A stretch of 64,000 nucleotides of DNA from Allantophomopsis cytisporea (taxonomy: Eukaryota > Ascomycota > Leotiomycetes > Phacidiales > Phacidiaceae): the NCBI GenBank assembly GCA_024752435.1, contig CP103027.1, positions 186,001 to 250,000 of the forward strand. Direction: 5' to 3'. The translations under genes were made by a program, and so were the position numbers. The notes below the pieces were generated by a model that was not told where the DNA came from, did not search any database, and saw only the letters and a program-made list of their open reading frames with translations. Shown one piece after another: positions 34,502 through 48,102 of the stretch (position 1 is its first letter; each line of letters opens with the position of its first letter).

Positions 34502-37414
34502 ATGGCGAAGGACGGCGAACAGCCAAAGTCGGTCGACAAGGGCAAGGGAAAGGCGATCGACGGTGAGCCGGCAAAGCCTGAGGATGTCAAGAAGGATAAG
34601 GATGGAAAGCCTTTGGTTAACGGGGCTGAAGAAGGCGTTATTGGAGGTTTGTAGACGCGCGCGAAGACGGTTGAAGTGGGTTACTGATGTTATATTACAG
34701 CACCAGAAGAGCTCAGTGAGGAGGATCAGCAGCTCAAGAGCGAATTAGATATGCTTGTGGAGCGGTTAACAGTATGCCCTGGGTCTATGATATGTGTATC
34801 TTTGCTATGCTGACATTACTGGTGCAGGAATCCGACGAGAAGCTCTACAAATCCGCGTTGGAGGCCATTAAGAACTCCATCAAGACATCCACTTCGTCCA
34901 TGACGGCCGTACCGAAACCTCTAAAGTTCCTCAGACCCCATTACAAACCAATGACCGAGTTATATGAGCAGTGGCCAGCCGGCGATGATAAGAACTCTCT
35001 GGCTGATGTGCTTTCTGTTATTGCGATGACCTTTTCCGACGAGGATAGACAAGACACTCTCAAGTACCGATTGCTTGCTCCCACATCGGATATCGCATCG
35101 TGGGGTCACGAATACACCAGACATCTAGCCCTAGAGCTTGGAGAGGTGTACACAAAGAGGTTGACAGCGGAGGAGCCATATCAAGATCTTTTGGATCTTG
35201 CACTCGTTCTTGTGCCGCTGTTCCTCAAGAGCAACGCCGAGGCTGATGCTGTGGATTTGATGAGCGAATTGGAGATGATCGAAGAAATTCCAAAGTTCTT
35301 GGACGCAGATACCTATTCCAGAGTCTGCTTATATATGGTCAGCATGGTCAATCTCTTAACATACCCAGAGGACCAGCAGTTCCTCCGTACCGCACACGAC
35401 ATCTACAAGCAATACAACCAGCTTACCCAAGCTATCGTTCTGGCTATTCGTCTTAACGATATGGACCTTGTCAAGACGGATTTCGAGTCAACTAAGGATG
35501 TGACCTTGAAGCAGCAAATGGCTTTCCTTATTGGGCGACAACAACTCTGGCTCGATGTGCCAACCGACACCGAAGAGGAGCAAGAAATTGCGGATTCTTT
35601 GTACAACGGAAAGCTTTTAAATAATTTCAGAGGTCTCGGTAAGGAATTGAACATCCTGGACCCAAAGTCGACCGAGGATATCTACAAGAGCCATTTGGAG
35701 AGCAGCAGAGTGGCTGGCATGACTAATGTTGATTCTGCTCGCCACAATCTTGCATCCGGATTCGTCAATGCTTTCGTCAATGCTGGTTTCGGTAATGATA
35801 AGATGATGCTCGTGGATGATGATAAGCAAAGTTGGGTCTGGAAGACCAAGGATGAGGGTATGATGTCCACAACTGCTTCTATCGGTATGCTTTTGTTGTG
35901 GGACGTTGAGAGCGGTCTTGACAAGATCGACAAGTACACATATGCTGCAGAGGACCAGATTAAGGCTGGTGCCATGTTGGCTATCGGTATTATGAACTCC
36001 GGTCTTAGATCAGATGCTGATCCTGCATTGGCTCTTCTCGGTGACCCAGACCAGCTTGCAAACGGCACACCTCTTGTTCGTGTAGCTTCTATTATGGGTC
36101 TCGGTTTGGCATATGCCGGTTCCAATAAGGAGGATCTTCTCGAGCTTCTCCTACCAATCGTTGGTGACACCTCCCTTGACATGAAGATCTCTGCCATGGC
36201 AGCTTTGTCTCTTGGTTTGATCTTTGTCGGTTCTTCGAACAGCGATGTTAGTGAGGCTATCATCCAAACTTTCTTGGATGATGACCGCAAGAACCAGTTG
36301 AAGGACAAGTGGACTAGATTCATGGCTCTTGGTCTTGGTCTTCTCTTCTTTGGTCGCCAGGAGGAGGTCGATGTTATCCTCGAAACGCTGAAAGCTATTG
36401 ACCACCCAATGTCAAAGCCTACCTCTGTACTTGCTGAAATCTGTGCTTGGGCTGGAACTGGTACTGTGCTTAAGTTGCAAGAGCTCCTCCATATCTGTAA
36501 TGATCACATTGAGGAGAGCGAGGACAAGAAGGGTGATGAGCTCCTTCAAGCCTATGCTGTCCTTGGACTTGCTTTGGTGGCTATGGGTGAGGAAGTTGGA
36601 CAGGAGATGGTTCTTAGACAATTTGGTCATCTCATGCATTACGGCGAGGCAAACATCCGTAAGGCCGTTCCATTGGCCATGGGTCTCATTAGCCCCAGTA
36701 ACCCACAGATGAAGGTCTATGATACTCTTTCAAGATACAGTCACGACAATGACAACGACGTTGCCATTAACGCCATCTTCTCTATGGGTCTTCTCGGTGC
36801 TGGTACTAACAACGCAAGATTGGCACAGCTTCTTCGACAACTAGCGAGTTATTACCACCGCGACCAAGAGACCCTCTTCATGGTCAGAATAGCACAAGGT
36901 CTGCTGCACATGGGCAAGGGTACTCTCTCCATTAACCCCTTCCACACAGATCGCCAAGTGCTTTCTCGTGTCTCCGCCGCTGGTATTCTCACCGTCCTCG
37001 TGGCCATGATCGATGCCAAGCAGTTCATCACCTCCAACTCCCACTACCTCCTCTATTTCCTTGTCACATCCATGCACCCCCGCTTCCTCGTTACCCTCGA
37101 CGAGGACCTCAAGCCTCTCACCGTCAATGTTCGCGTTGGTCAGGCCGTTGATGTTGTTGGCCAGGCCGGTCGCCCAAAGACTATCACTGGCTGGCAAACG
37201 CAGAGTACGCCTGTCCTCCTTGCATACGGTGAGCGCGCAGAGCTTGAGGATGAGCAATACATCAGTGTGAGCAGCACGTTGGAGGGTTTGGTCATTTTGA
37301 AAAAGGTATGTTTTGGTTGAAGGACCCGATTTTACCCTAAAGCAGAGTACCACTTCGAAGTCTTTTTACTGACTATTTCTACAGAACCCAAACTGGGAGG
37401 ACGATAAGAGCTGA
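34502..37414 (+). CDS. RPN1: 26S proteasome regulatory subunit RPN1
   Basis: Four exons, 34502-34646, 34701-34771, 34828-37305 and 37385-37414, make 908 codons and a 907-residue protein, the normal length for Rpn1. Introns are 54, 56 and 79 nt with GTTTGT, GTATGC and GTATGT donors; all junctions keep frame. The protein has a charged N-terminus rich in Lys/Asp, then a helical domain and a central toroid of PC repeats, seen as recurring Gly/Ala-rich units such as ASIMGLGLAYAGSN and AALSLGLIFVGSSN. Rpn1 is the largest subunit of the 19S base and docks ubiquitin receptors and Ubp6. The last exon encodes only NPNWEDDKS. The ATG fits the family N-terminus and has no upstream rival. Confidence 0.97.
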
Positions 37415-39624
37415 ACGGAGTTTTGATGCAAACATGATCCATGATAAAGTGTATAATAGCCATAGAGCGATTCTTTCGAAAGGGTTGTTCATCGGAGGGA
37501 ATCTCGGTAGATGAATGCATTTTGGGAATGAATTCTGATAAATGACTGTAGTGCTTGGTTTTTATTGTGACAAATGAACGCATGGTAGTTGCTCCAGAAG
37601 GTAACTCTTGGGAATATCATCTCTAAATGGTGACTCTGGCGGCGAATCACAATAATCTTAAAATGATTTGAGGAGAAAGTGAACTGCATTTTTGACATTA
37701 GGTGATGGTCGAAAACCTATGAATAATTCCTTTTCTTGATTATTTGAAAACAAGATCTGAGGTAAAAAAAATTCTGGGGAGATTGGCGACGATTATCATG
37801 GTGACAACCAGCTGAACATAATCTAGCCACTTTTCAGATTTGTAGTATTGAGATGCTCGGATTACTTATGGCTTTAAGGCCATCCGGAGGGTCAATAGCG
37901 TATTGTTCATGAGTTGATGTTTTGTTCGAATTCCTTCCATTTACAATTCCACGAACCTGCGTTATGATTTTCTTAGGCAAAAATCATTATTCCAATGAGA
38001 AATGTTATTAACTAGTGTAAGATTTCATTGATCAGTTCTCGAATGGACTTTAAAATAACAGAAAACTGCAACAAGGTTACTTACATGCCTTTTGATCAGT
38101 TCTCCAAGGACATCTGAACATACGCAGATTTGTAATGTTGGATTCTCTGCTTCTTATAATCAAGTGAATAAGGTTTAGATCTCTATCCGCTCACTTTGAG
38201 CTCTGCTTAAACATGATGCTCTGTGAATTGTAGACCTACTATGATTTACATTGACCACTGACAGTATTCATGATCATATATTCATACTGCACCCAAACTA
38301 GGAGTTTTCTTATAGTCGTTCTATCTCTTTAAAGTAGACTCCTTTACTGACATGCAATAAGTCAAAGCAAACGCTTTTTGACACTAGTTTGTAAATCTTT
38401 ACCTAACTACTTCAGATAAAGCAATAAACCAGACAGAGTCTGTCATTAGTTATAGTTCAAACATACTGGCCTCCTATGCTCTTACAGTGTGCCGTTCCAG
38501 GATCTTAACTTTGTAGAGATAGTAGACATCATCCGTCGATTCATCAAATCCTAGGAGGAGCATCGTGACTACTGCGAACGACTAAGATAAGCAACTGTAC
38601 TTGTAGAACCACAGTTCTCCACACGAGTAACGGCCCTCCTCCCAAGCATGTTCAATCTGGTGACAAACCCAACACTGCATATCCATACTGATGTAGCAGC
38701 TTGCAACTGACGCTAAGTGGGGTAGTGAGCGAGTCAGTATCTACAGTAGCAGTGAATATTCACGGCAGGCACAGAGTCGTGTATATCAAACTGTTTACAA
38801 ACATCTCCAATCCACGTGGCAGAAACTGACTCGAATATCAGATCCTGAAGCGCTACCAAGTCCATTCCACGTGGCATTTAAGCTTACCTTCATAGCGTGG
38901 ACCAAAAAAAAAGAAAAAGAGGGATCAAATGAAAAGACATAGAATGTAAGACAGGAGCCATTTCAGATGTCATCTCATTCGATCGCGCCAAGCTTATGCA
39001 CCGACTACACCTACACCTATATGCACAGATGTGCCTTCATGATGATCTTCATCTTCATCCACCTCATTTAACGCACCCCAAAAAACATTTGCATCCCCGT
39101 TTTAACCACCATTGAGCCACCTCATCTCCAGTCCCAAACCAGCCCCACCATTGTGATCCTCCTCTAATCCAACATCAAAATGATATCCCACAGCTGATAT
39201 AGACTCTGACAATCCTCTCCAATCCCCATTCTCCTCGGACCAACGCGTCCAACTTACCTCGTGGTGTGACAAGCCATAAAAGTCCTCCATGGCCATCCTC
39301 ATGTCATCCACACGTCCATATCCACACAAACACAAGCCATGCCCAAATCCACGCAATCACACGCCCCACATACAAAATCTCCGCAAGGAAACGAAAAGAG
39401 AAAGAAAAAAAGAATGATAAATGACGAGAAAAGCTTGCAGTAGAAAGAAAACATGGGGAAAAAATCTGCACTTCATCTTCCACGACATACGCAACATGCT
39501 ATACCTACCTATAATGCTGCATACCACAATACCGCCATGTGACCAGCCATTCTCTCCAGGACGGAAAATGCTATCGTCCTAGATCATTTGATATTCTTAT
39601 ATGGCAATCAAGTTGCCTGATAGC
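37415..39624. other. Convergent intergenic region, RPN1 / MAPKK
   Basis: About 2.2 kb, A/T-rich, between two converging genes. Nothing coding, tRNA-like or transposon-like was recognised. An 84-codon frame near 39.1-39.36 kb (minus) lacks splice signals and family resemblance. Confidence 0.5.
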
Positions 39625-41364
39625 CTAGTAACCACCGGCATAGCCTCCGCTCGATGGGACACCGAAGGTAGCCTGGCGACGATTCTCCTTCTTGACGTCG
39701 TCACCACTCTCCTTGCGGGGAACAGGTGGTGGAGGGAGACCACCTGATGGAGCAGGTCTCATAGGCAGATTGAAGCTTGAGCTCGAAGCGTTGGCGGAGC
39801 TTGGGCCGTTGAGTTCCGGTGGAGTATCGAGCTTACCAGCACGGGGAATGGAGTTCGTGGTTGAGCCACGGGGAGGGAGACCGGGGTGTTCTGCGATGCG
39901 GCCGTTCTTGGTTGGCGAACGTGAGCTGTTGATGCTGTTGATGACCTGGTCGCGGTCACGAGATGATGGTGAGCTGAGATTACGGATGTCGCCGCCGCCG
40001 ATTGGAATCTCGCCGGAGGTGGGTGTATGGGAGACGGTACCGGCTGGTGAGTCAGTGCTTTGGGTTGGGGAATCAGAGGTGCGGAGAAGGGATTGGTTGG
40101 AAGGCGAGAGCTGTGGTACCAAGTGTGACTTGCGGTTGTCACGCTCCATAAGACCGATGGCCCATTCTTCGAGGTCGACTGGAGTGCGCTTGGCGGCTTG
40201 GACGAAAGGCTCACGTTCCTAGGTAGGTTAGTAGGTTCTTAGCATGTAAAATGGAGATGTTTGAGCTCACATATAATTCTTGTGGTGTTGGACGCGCATC
40301 TGGTTGCTTTGCCATACATTTCTGAATCATATCCTCGAGGATCTGGGGGAATGCATCGCTCTTTGGAAGCTTAGGAGCTGGTTCGTGAACAATTTGCTGC
40401 AAGAGATCCAAGATTCCTGCTGGAGCAGCTTCGCCATCGGATACGTTCTCGCTGGCTGCGAATGGGAACTTTCCAATAGCCAATTCCATAATGGTCAAAC
40501 CAAAACTCCATACATCCGACTTTACAGTGTATCTATCACCCTGGATTCTCTCTGGGGCCATGTATGTTGATGTACCAACAAAAGTATCTGCTATGGAGTT
40601 TACCAATTCCCCTGATACACCAAAGTCACAAAGCTTGATATGACCGCGCGAATTAACCAGGATGTTGGATGGTTTGATATCTCTGTGCATGATGTGATGC
40701 TTGATGTATAGGTAGGTAAGACCTCCAAGGGTGGCTTCAGCAATCTTGCCAAGGACATCTACTCGTACTGGACCAAACACTCGGGATACTCTATCAAGAG
40801 ATCTGCATATGGTCAGCTACTATTTCCCATCAATACATCTGGGATACTTACCCAACATCCATATATTCCATACACATGATAACATCATTGTTGTCGCTCA
40901 AGAAAGCTCCATAGAAATTGACGATATAACTCGAGGTGCATTGGTGCATAATATCGAGTTCGCGGACAATACGTCTTCGGACCTCTTTCTTGGCCTCAAC
41001 GTGGATGACCTAAGGATAAGTTATCAGTATGAGTCAATTATGATAAACGACGAGCTCCCCAACATACCTTTCTCGCCATAACTGTACCAGTAGCAATATG
41101 TCTGACTTTGCTGACCGTACCGCCATTTCCACTGCCCAGCTCTTTCAATACCTCTAAGTCCTCTCTCTTCAAATCAAGCTTGTACTCAATGCCAATCTCC
41201 AGTTGCGCAGTTGTGCTCTGTCGGTTTCCAGCTTGTCCCAATCCTCCCAATCCGGCTCCATCTCCCTCTGACGCAGCAGGAGCTCGTGGAGCTGGAGCAT
41301 TCAGTGCCAGGCCCTTAACATTCTTGCGCTTCATAGAGCGTGCTGCAAAGCCTCCTTCCGACAT
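39625..41364 (-). CDS. STE7: MAP kinase kinase, Ste7 type (pheromone/pathogenicity pathway)
   Basis: Four exons, 41364-41068, 41009-40852, 40802-40271 and 40218-39625, encode 526 residues. The N-terminus MKRKNVKGLAL (residues 11-21) has the basic-x-LxL form of a MAPK docking site and is characteristic of filamentous-fungal Ste7 homologues such as Mst7. Kinase landmarks are the glycine loop GSGNGGTV (77-84), ATP Lys99 at the end of exon 1, HRDIKPSN (191-198), DFG (211-213) and the activation segment NSIADTFVGT, whose S221 and T225 fit the MEK S-x-A-x-T phosphorylation sites. The C-terminal 190 residues are Ser/Pro-rich and disordered. Ste7 links a Ste11-type MEKK to the Fus3/Kss1-type MAPK that controls mating, fusion and, in plant pathogens, infection structures. 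Introns are 58, 49 and 52 nt. Confidence 0.94.
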
Positions 41365-41914
41365 GATGACTTATTTCGGGAGTTGGGTTTGTATGCGGCA
41401 CTGACGGCCGGTGAGTTTGGTTGGAGTTCGTGGTATTCGCAAGTGACAATTGTTTGGCGCGATGAGAGTGACTTTCAGATTGTGTGTTCTTTGGTACAGG
41501 AATACCTAAGGTGTTGGATGTACCTCTCTCACTGAACTCTGGACGCGAAATGATCTAGTATCCGTTGTGGTAGATGCGCAAGTCGCAGAGGTCTGTGTGG
41601 TATGATGCTGGATTCTGAGTAGTGGTAGTCGGTAGTGGATGTAGTAAGTTCTTTTTTGAGCAGCACAGTGCCAATATGGTCGAGGGTAGGGTCGTTGGGT
41701 TGTAGATTGAGAGAGCGTCAAGGTTGTCAAGGTTGTCAAGGTCAAGGTTGATGCTCGTGTAATGTTTGGCCAGGTTTAGGCACGTTGGTATGGTGGTGGT
41801 AAGGTAAACGTAAACGTAGCGTGGTATGGTCGCAAGTTGGGCCGCAGAGCGCTTAAGATGGGCAGGAAAGGACGCTCTCGATATCGAGTCTTTCTGTCAC
41901 TACAATCGACAATT

Positions 41915-41983
41915 ACTGTTACTGTGACTATGACCGTGACTGTGACTGTGACTGTGACAATGAATGTGACTGTGACTGTGAAG
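41915..41983. repeat. Imperfect TGTGAC hexanucleotide array
   Basis: About eleven TGTGAC-like units, some mutated (TATGAC, CGTGAC, AATGTGAC), lie about 550 bases upstream of the MAPKK start codon. Confidence 0.85.
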
Positions 41984-42100
41984 ATGAAGCAATTAAGTAG
42001 CTAGTAAACCTCAGGAAATTGTAGACGAGAAGATAAAACGAGACAAAAATGAAATGATAAGGGTTATCGGATTTATTATCGATTCTGTACTTATTTCTTT

Positions 42101-42135
42101 TATTTATTTATATATATGTATATATATATACATTA
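42101..42135. repeat. TA-rich microsatellite
   Basis: The tract is made mainly of TA and TATG dinucleotide-type units and is followed about 35 bases later by a CAC/ACC run. It lies in the MAPKK/SPT6 intergenic region. Confidence 0.75.
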
Positions 42136-43676
42136 TTATGTTATTTCTCTCTGCTCTACTGTACCATCACCACCACCACCAAACAGCGAAAGGGGCCTTG
42201 GTTCGTGCTCTTTGTCAGTTTACGAATCATAAGCATAGACCCCTCTTAGATGTTTGCGATCGTCTCAGTACCACGTTAAGCAGGGGAGCCATTGGCCAAT
42301 ACCATGTTCCAAGTGCCATTTTCTTTGTAAAGACTTGGTGAGATATAAATTACGGATTTGCGCCGTGATGTGATGGTGTTTCAGTATGTAGTACTCCTAC
42401 TCTCTAACAGAGGTTAAGCAAATTTCAGAGTTGATGATATGATGATGTGGTATGAGATATTATTATTGAATCCAGGTGTAGGGTAATACCGTACCTAAAG
42501 ATATCATGCTACGGAGTCTTCGCATGGATCTTCCGTCTTGGACTATCAGAATCTGAGAAACGCAGCTAAGTGTAAGGTAAAGTCTGTTATGACTTGATCA
42601 GCGCGGCAATTCATAAATTGAATAGCTTCTACGGAGAACTGTTGAGTTATTAAGAGCCATATTTTCTCACGTAAGAGTCGTCGTGTAGTATAGTTGGCCC
42701 CAATTGTCCAGATAACCAGAACTCTGAGAGCTGTGCAGTCATAGAGAGACAGCCATACAGCTATTCAAAATTATGAGCCTACTAACAGCTGCACAATAGT
42801 GAGATCAGTACAATTATCAAAAGCAATACACTCTTGAGCTGTTAATCGTAGAAGATATTGATGGGCGAGTATGCTCTGTGTGTTGGTTTGTGAGGTCAAG
42901 GATTGCTACTGTAGCATTACTACTGTAGCATTACTATTTTAAGTATGTTCTTGACGCTCTTGCTTATGAGTAGCCTTCAACGTCTTCAATAACACTCAAG
43001 ACCTTAGCTTCTGGCGGTTAAAGTGGCATATATCCATATCTTATTCCATATCTTATGAATAAGTGATGAAACATAAGGCAACGGTAAACAATACCTCGCT
43101 TTGCAGTACACAAAAGCGTGTAGAGTAGCGGGGCATTCTCTCTCACCTTACCTTCTTTACCTTACCCCTCCGGACGCTTAATATCCACAGTGTAGATCAC
43201 ATGATAGCGAGCAACTTTCCTTTGTCCATATTGATAGGCGGAGCGAGAGCGAGAGTGAAAGTGAAGAGGTGAGAGAGCTGGAGTGAGAGTCGAGCCGCCT
43301 CAATCACCCAATAAGCAACCACAGATCACAGACACGAACGTTTTCCTTGAAGCCTTACTACTGAGGCAAGAAAGAGTGTTGGAGTCACGTGAGTATAAGT
43401 ACTGTGCAGGCGCTTAACCAGACCTGGGTACCTCATACGCCAGGCATTCAACGACTGGAATACATTTTTTGCCTGAGGTGAGCTTCAACAACGTTCACAG
43501 CCGCGTCTTGCTTTTGAGCTTCCCTCAGGCAAGTAGGTAGCCATAATTCGGTGGACACAAGATCAACATTAGCAACGCACACTTCTCACAACCTATCGCT
43601 GTGTGCATTCACACAACCCCTTTCTCGCGCGCCGACTTCAATTGTATCTCCAAATCGACTGAGTCACACGGCAATT

Positions 43677-46600
43677 ATGTCGATGCGCGACCTTATATCG
43701 GGGGAGGCCGAGCTCGATGATGAAGAGAACGATGAATCCTTCGATGAAGAGACCGGCGAAGTGAGAGGTGGTCGTCAGAATGGCACAAACGGACAAGTCG
43801 ATGATTCCAGTGAAGAAGAAGACGATGACGATGATGAGGAGGCTGCTCGTGCCGTACGTCTGGACAATACTTTCAAGTTTATGGGTTGTGGAACGATGTT
43901 GCTAACAATGATTATAGGTAAGAGAAGGTTTCATTGTAGATGAAGACGATGAAGAACCCGAGGAGCGCGAAAGACGACGCAAAAAGGATAGGAAGCGACG
44001 TCGAGCTGAGCGCGAAGAAGAGGAGGCAGTTCTGGATGAAGAAGACTTGGATCTTATTGGAGAAGCCAATCCAGAATTCGAAAGGAAATCTACACAGGTA
44101 TGTAACACAATTCTGTTTCTATTATATCATGGCACAAGTCTAACACATAGCAGCCAAAGCTCAAGCGACTGAAACGCGGCCACCGTGGTGACGACGATCG
44201 CGGAAGAGAGCGAGGCCTCGATGAGATCTTTTCGGATGACGAAGATGCGCCGAATGAGAACGATGGCCGACAGACGTATCGTCACGATAGACAAGACGAA
44301 TTCGCCGACTTTATCGAGGAAGATGACGAAGACGACCTAGAGGCCCAGATTCGGATGCAAGAGGAACTGGAAGTTGCACGGCCAAACCGGCTCGCAGGAT
44401 TCACGGGCGCAGGAAATGCCGAAGCAGCGGGGCTCGATAAAGACGCTCTGGAGGATATGGAAGCGATCTTCGGAAATGGCGAAGACTATGATTGGGCTTT
44501 GGCTATGGAGGAAGAGGCAGAGGCACAGAACTTGGGAGAGCAGCAACTGGAACTCAAGGACGTTTTCGAGCCATCCCAATTGAGCGAGAAGTTACTCACA
44601 GACGAGGACAACCAAATCCGATGGGCAGATGAGCCTGAGCGCTTCCAAATCGACCGCGAACCATACAAGCACGTAGTAATCAATGACGAGCAGTACAAGC
44701 AGGAGGCGCGATGGATCACAGACTTGATGCTGCCAAGAAAGCAGCTCGATGAGGAACTGGCAGGTCCATTTCACAAGGCTATCGCGAAGGTCCTTGAATT
44801 CTACGTTGTTGAGGGTGTCGAGGCACCTTATGTCTTTCAGCATCGCAAGGATTACCTCATCCATGCCAAGAAAGTCCGACCACAGTCACCATCAGCAGAC
44901 GATGCAGAGTATGTCGTTACTGCCGACAAGCTTTTGAATCAGGATGATCTCTGGAGAATTCTTGAGCTCGACTTGAAGTACAGGGCCCTCATCGATAAGC
45001 GCAATGTACTGGAAAAGACCTATGATAATTTGAAATTGGGCTCTGGAATTCAAGATGATATGTTTGAGGAGATGTTGCCAGCGGCTATCACGATGGAGGA
45101 GCTCCAAGATGTGCAAGACTACTTATATTTCCGTTATGCAGCAGAAATTAAGGACCTTGCTATCTCAAATGGTGGCAAAGAGGTACAGCGTAGACCAGGA
45201 GGCAAGTCATCGGTATTTGAGAGAGTGAGAAAGGGGAAGGCATATAACTTGGTTCGTGCCTATGGAATTACTGCGGATCAGGTGGCATCCAATGCCCTTC
45301 ATGAGGGCCGAAAGCAGTACACCGAAGACCCCAGTATTCGACCCATCGATATGGCCGATGATTTGATTGCTGAAGGAGAATTCAGCACTGGTGAGCAGGT
45401 TCTCTTAGCAGCAAGACAAATGTTTGCTGAGGAAATGGCCATGAGCCCAAAGATGAGAAAGCATTTTAGACGAAGCTTTTACATCATGGGAGTTGTTGAG
45501 TGTCGACGAACCGAAAAGGGTCTCCGTAAGATCGACGAGCAGCACCCATTTTACGAACTTAAATACCTTAGAAACCACTCGTTTGGCGATTTGAGTCGGA
45601 AGCCTGAATTATTTTTGAAGATGCTCAAGGCCGAGTCCGAAGGTCTGGTCGAGGTTTCTATTACTTTGGAGCACGAGCGTGAATTCCGCAGACAGCTCTT
45701 CCAATGTTTCGCATCGGACAATTTCAGTGAGGTTGCAGATGCCTGGAACGATGAACGCCAGAAAGTTCTTGAAATTGCTTTCACAAAGCTTGAAAGAGTT
45801 ATTGCGAAGGGAGTGAAGGAGACTATGAGAACGGAGTCTGAGACTGAAGTGGCAAGATATTGTCGTGACGAATACTCACGCAAGCTCGATCAAGCTCCGT
45901 ATAAGCCAAAGGGAATGATTCTCGGTACTGTACCTCGCGTGCTTGCACTATCCAATGGTGCTGGAGATATGCGAGATGCAATCTGTTGGGCCTGGGTTGA
46001 GGAAGACGGTCGAGTTTTGGATCATGGCAAGTTTAATAACCTAAATCGCGACGAGGCAGCTCGATCAGAGTTCATCCGTTTAGTCACGCGCCGAAAGCCT
46101 GATGTCATCGGTATTGGTGGATTCACAGCTGAGACGAATCGTCTTCTTAAGGATGTCAAGGGTCTTGTTGCCGAACACGACCTTCGAGGTGCCGACTTTG
46201 AGGACCCTGAAACTGGTAATGACAGGAGCGAGCCTATGGAGGTCCTGATCGTCAATGACGAGGTCGCAAGACTTTACAAGGACAGCCCCAAAGCTGCCTT
46301 GGAACACCCAACACTCCCCGCCTTAACTAAGTACTGTGTTGCTTTGGCCAAGTACCTTCAGAACCCAATGAAGGAATACGCTGCTCTTGGAGACAACATC
46401 ATATCACTTTCTTTCCACCCAGACCAACAGCTCTTGCCAGAAGATAAGCTTCGAAAGCAGCTTGAGACTGCAATGGTTGATATGGTTAACCTTTGCGGTG
46501 TGGATATCAATGAAGCAATCGGAGATCCATACACTGCTAATCTTCTTCCATTCATCTGTGGTCTCGGACCAAGAAAAGCTACAAGTGTTCTTAAGGCAAT

Positions 46601-48102
46601 CAATGCTAATGGTGGCGTGGTCAACACTCGTGATGAGCTTGTTGGAGACCCTGACAGTGGAAAGTTCCCAGTTGTTGGTCCAAGAGTATGGAATAATTGT
46701 GCAAGTTTCCTCTTCATCGAGTATGATGCCTCTTCTCCAAATTCAGATTACCTCGACAACACTCGTGTACATCCAGAGGACTACGAGCTCGGTCGAAAGA
46801 TGGCTGCTGATGCTCTCGAGCTGGATGAGGAGGATGTTAAGGCCGAGGTAGATGAGAACGGTCCAGGAGCCATTGTGCGAAAACTTATCAAGGATGATGA
46901 GCAGGAGAAGGTCAACGATCTCATTCTGGAAGAATATGCTGAGCAACTGGAACGGAACTATAACCAAAGGAAGCGTGCTACTCTTGAAACTATTCGTGCT
47001 GAGTTACAGCAACCTTACGAAGAGTTGCGTCGCAACTTCACTCTTTTGAACGATGACGAAATCTTTACCATGCTTACTGGAGAGACGTCAGAATCGTTAT
47101 GCGAAGGTGCTGTTGTGTCAGCCAATATTCGCGTGGTCAAAGACGACTTTATCATCTGCAAGCTTGACTCTGGCATCGAAGGTAAGGTTGACACTTTCGA
47201 TGGAGTTGACCAGAGTGACGTTCCTGTAAACCGCATCTATACCACCGGCCAGGTTGTTCCAGCAAAGGTTCTCTCAGTAGATCGTCGGGACTTTGCTGTG
47301 AGACTTACCCTAAGAGAGGATATCGTCCGCCAGCCATTCCGACGTCACTTTGACCACCATCCTGACCAATGGGACTCTAAACAGGAGGCCAAAGACAGAG
47401 AAGAGTTGCGTGAGAAGGACAAGGCTACCGGTCGTGCCCAGCGTGTTGTCAAGCACCCCCTCTTCCGTCCCTTTAACTCTACACAAGCCGAAGAATATCT
47501 CGGCTCTCAAGCAAATGGAGACGCTGTCATTCGTCCTTCCTCGAAGGGTAATGATCACTTGGCTGTCACTTGGAAGGTAGCTGATGGTGTGTATCAACAT
47601 ATTGATGTCCTCGAACTTCAGAAGGACAATGAGTTCTCTGTTGGAAAACTCCTTCGTATCGGAAACAAACATACTTACACCGATCTCGATGAGTTGATCG
47701 TCGATCACGTCAAGGCCATGGCCCGTAAGGTAGATGAGATGATGCAGCACGAGAAGTTCCAGTCTGGAAGTCGTGCCGACACTGGTAAGTTGCCTGATAC
47801 CATCCTGCTAAAGAGCTCTTTTACTATCTACATATGCTAATATATATCAAACAGAACGCTGGTTGACAACCTACACTGAGGCCAACCCCAAGCGCTCCGT
47901 CTACGCTTTCTGCCTGGACACAAAACACCCTGGCTACTTCAACTTGTGCTTCAAGGCCGGGCAGAACTCTAAAGTCAGCGCCTGGCCAGTCAGAATCATC
48001 CCTAACGCTTTTGAACTCATGAAGGCGCCCTACCCTGACATGCGCGCGCTTTGCAACGGTTTCAAATTGAGACATACCAGTGAATTGAACAGGAGGAAGT
48101 AA
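43677..48102 (+). CDS. SPT6: Transcription elongation factor SPT6
   Basis: Four exons, 43677-43853, 43918-44097, 44154-47784 and 47855-48102, give 1412 codons and 1411 residues, within the usual Spt6 range. The first ~250 residues are highly acidic (DEEND, EEDDDDDEEAA, FADFIEEDDEDD) with a basic patch, as in Spt6 N-termini that bind Spn1/Iws1 and histones. Then come the helix-turn-helix core, a YqgF/RNase H-like domain, a helix-hairpin-helix segment (LPFICGLGPRKATSVL), an S1 domain (about residue 1100) and tandem SH2 modules (HPLFRPFNSTQAEEYL onward, ending in LRHTSELNRRK). Spt6 travels with RNA polymerase II and reassembles nucleosomes. MSMRDLISGEAELDDEE is a convincing start. The second intron ends in TAGCAG, a tandem acceptor. 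Confidence 0.97.

Larger units (their letters stand above)
41365..43676. promoter_or_regulatory. Divergent intergenic region, MAPKK / SPT6
   Basis: About 2.3 kb between two head-to-head genes. It contains several simple repeats: AAGGTTGTC-type units at about 41716-41745, a long TGTGAC array at 41915, a TA run and a CAC run near 42.1-42.2 kb, and purine-rich GAGAGC units near 43.24 kb. No gene is called. The SPT6 frame is open back to 43551, but the ATG at 43677 is preferred. Confidence 0.5.
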
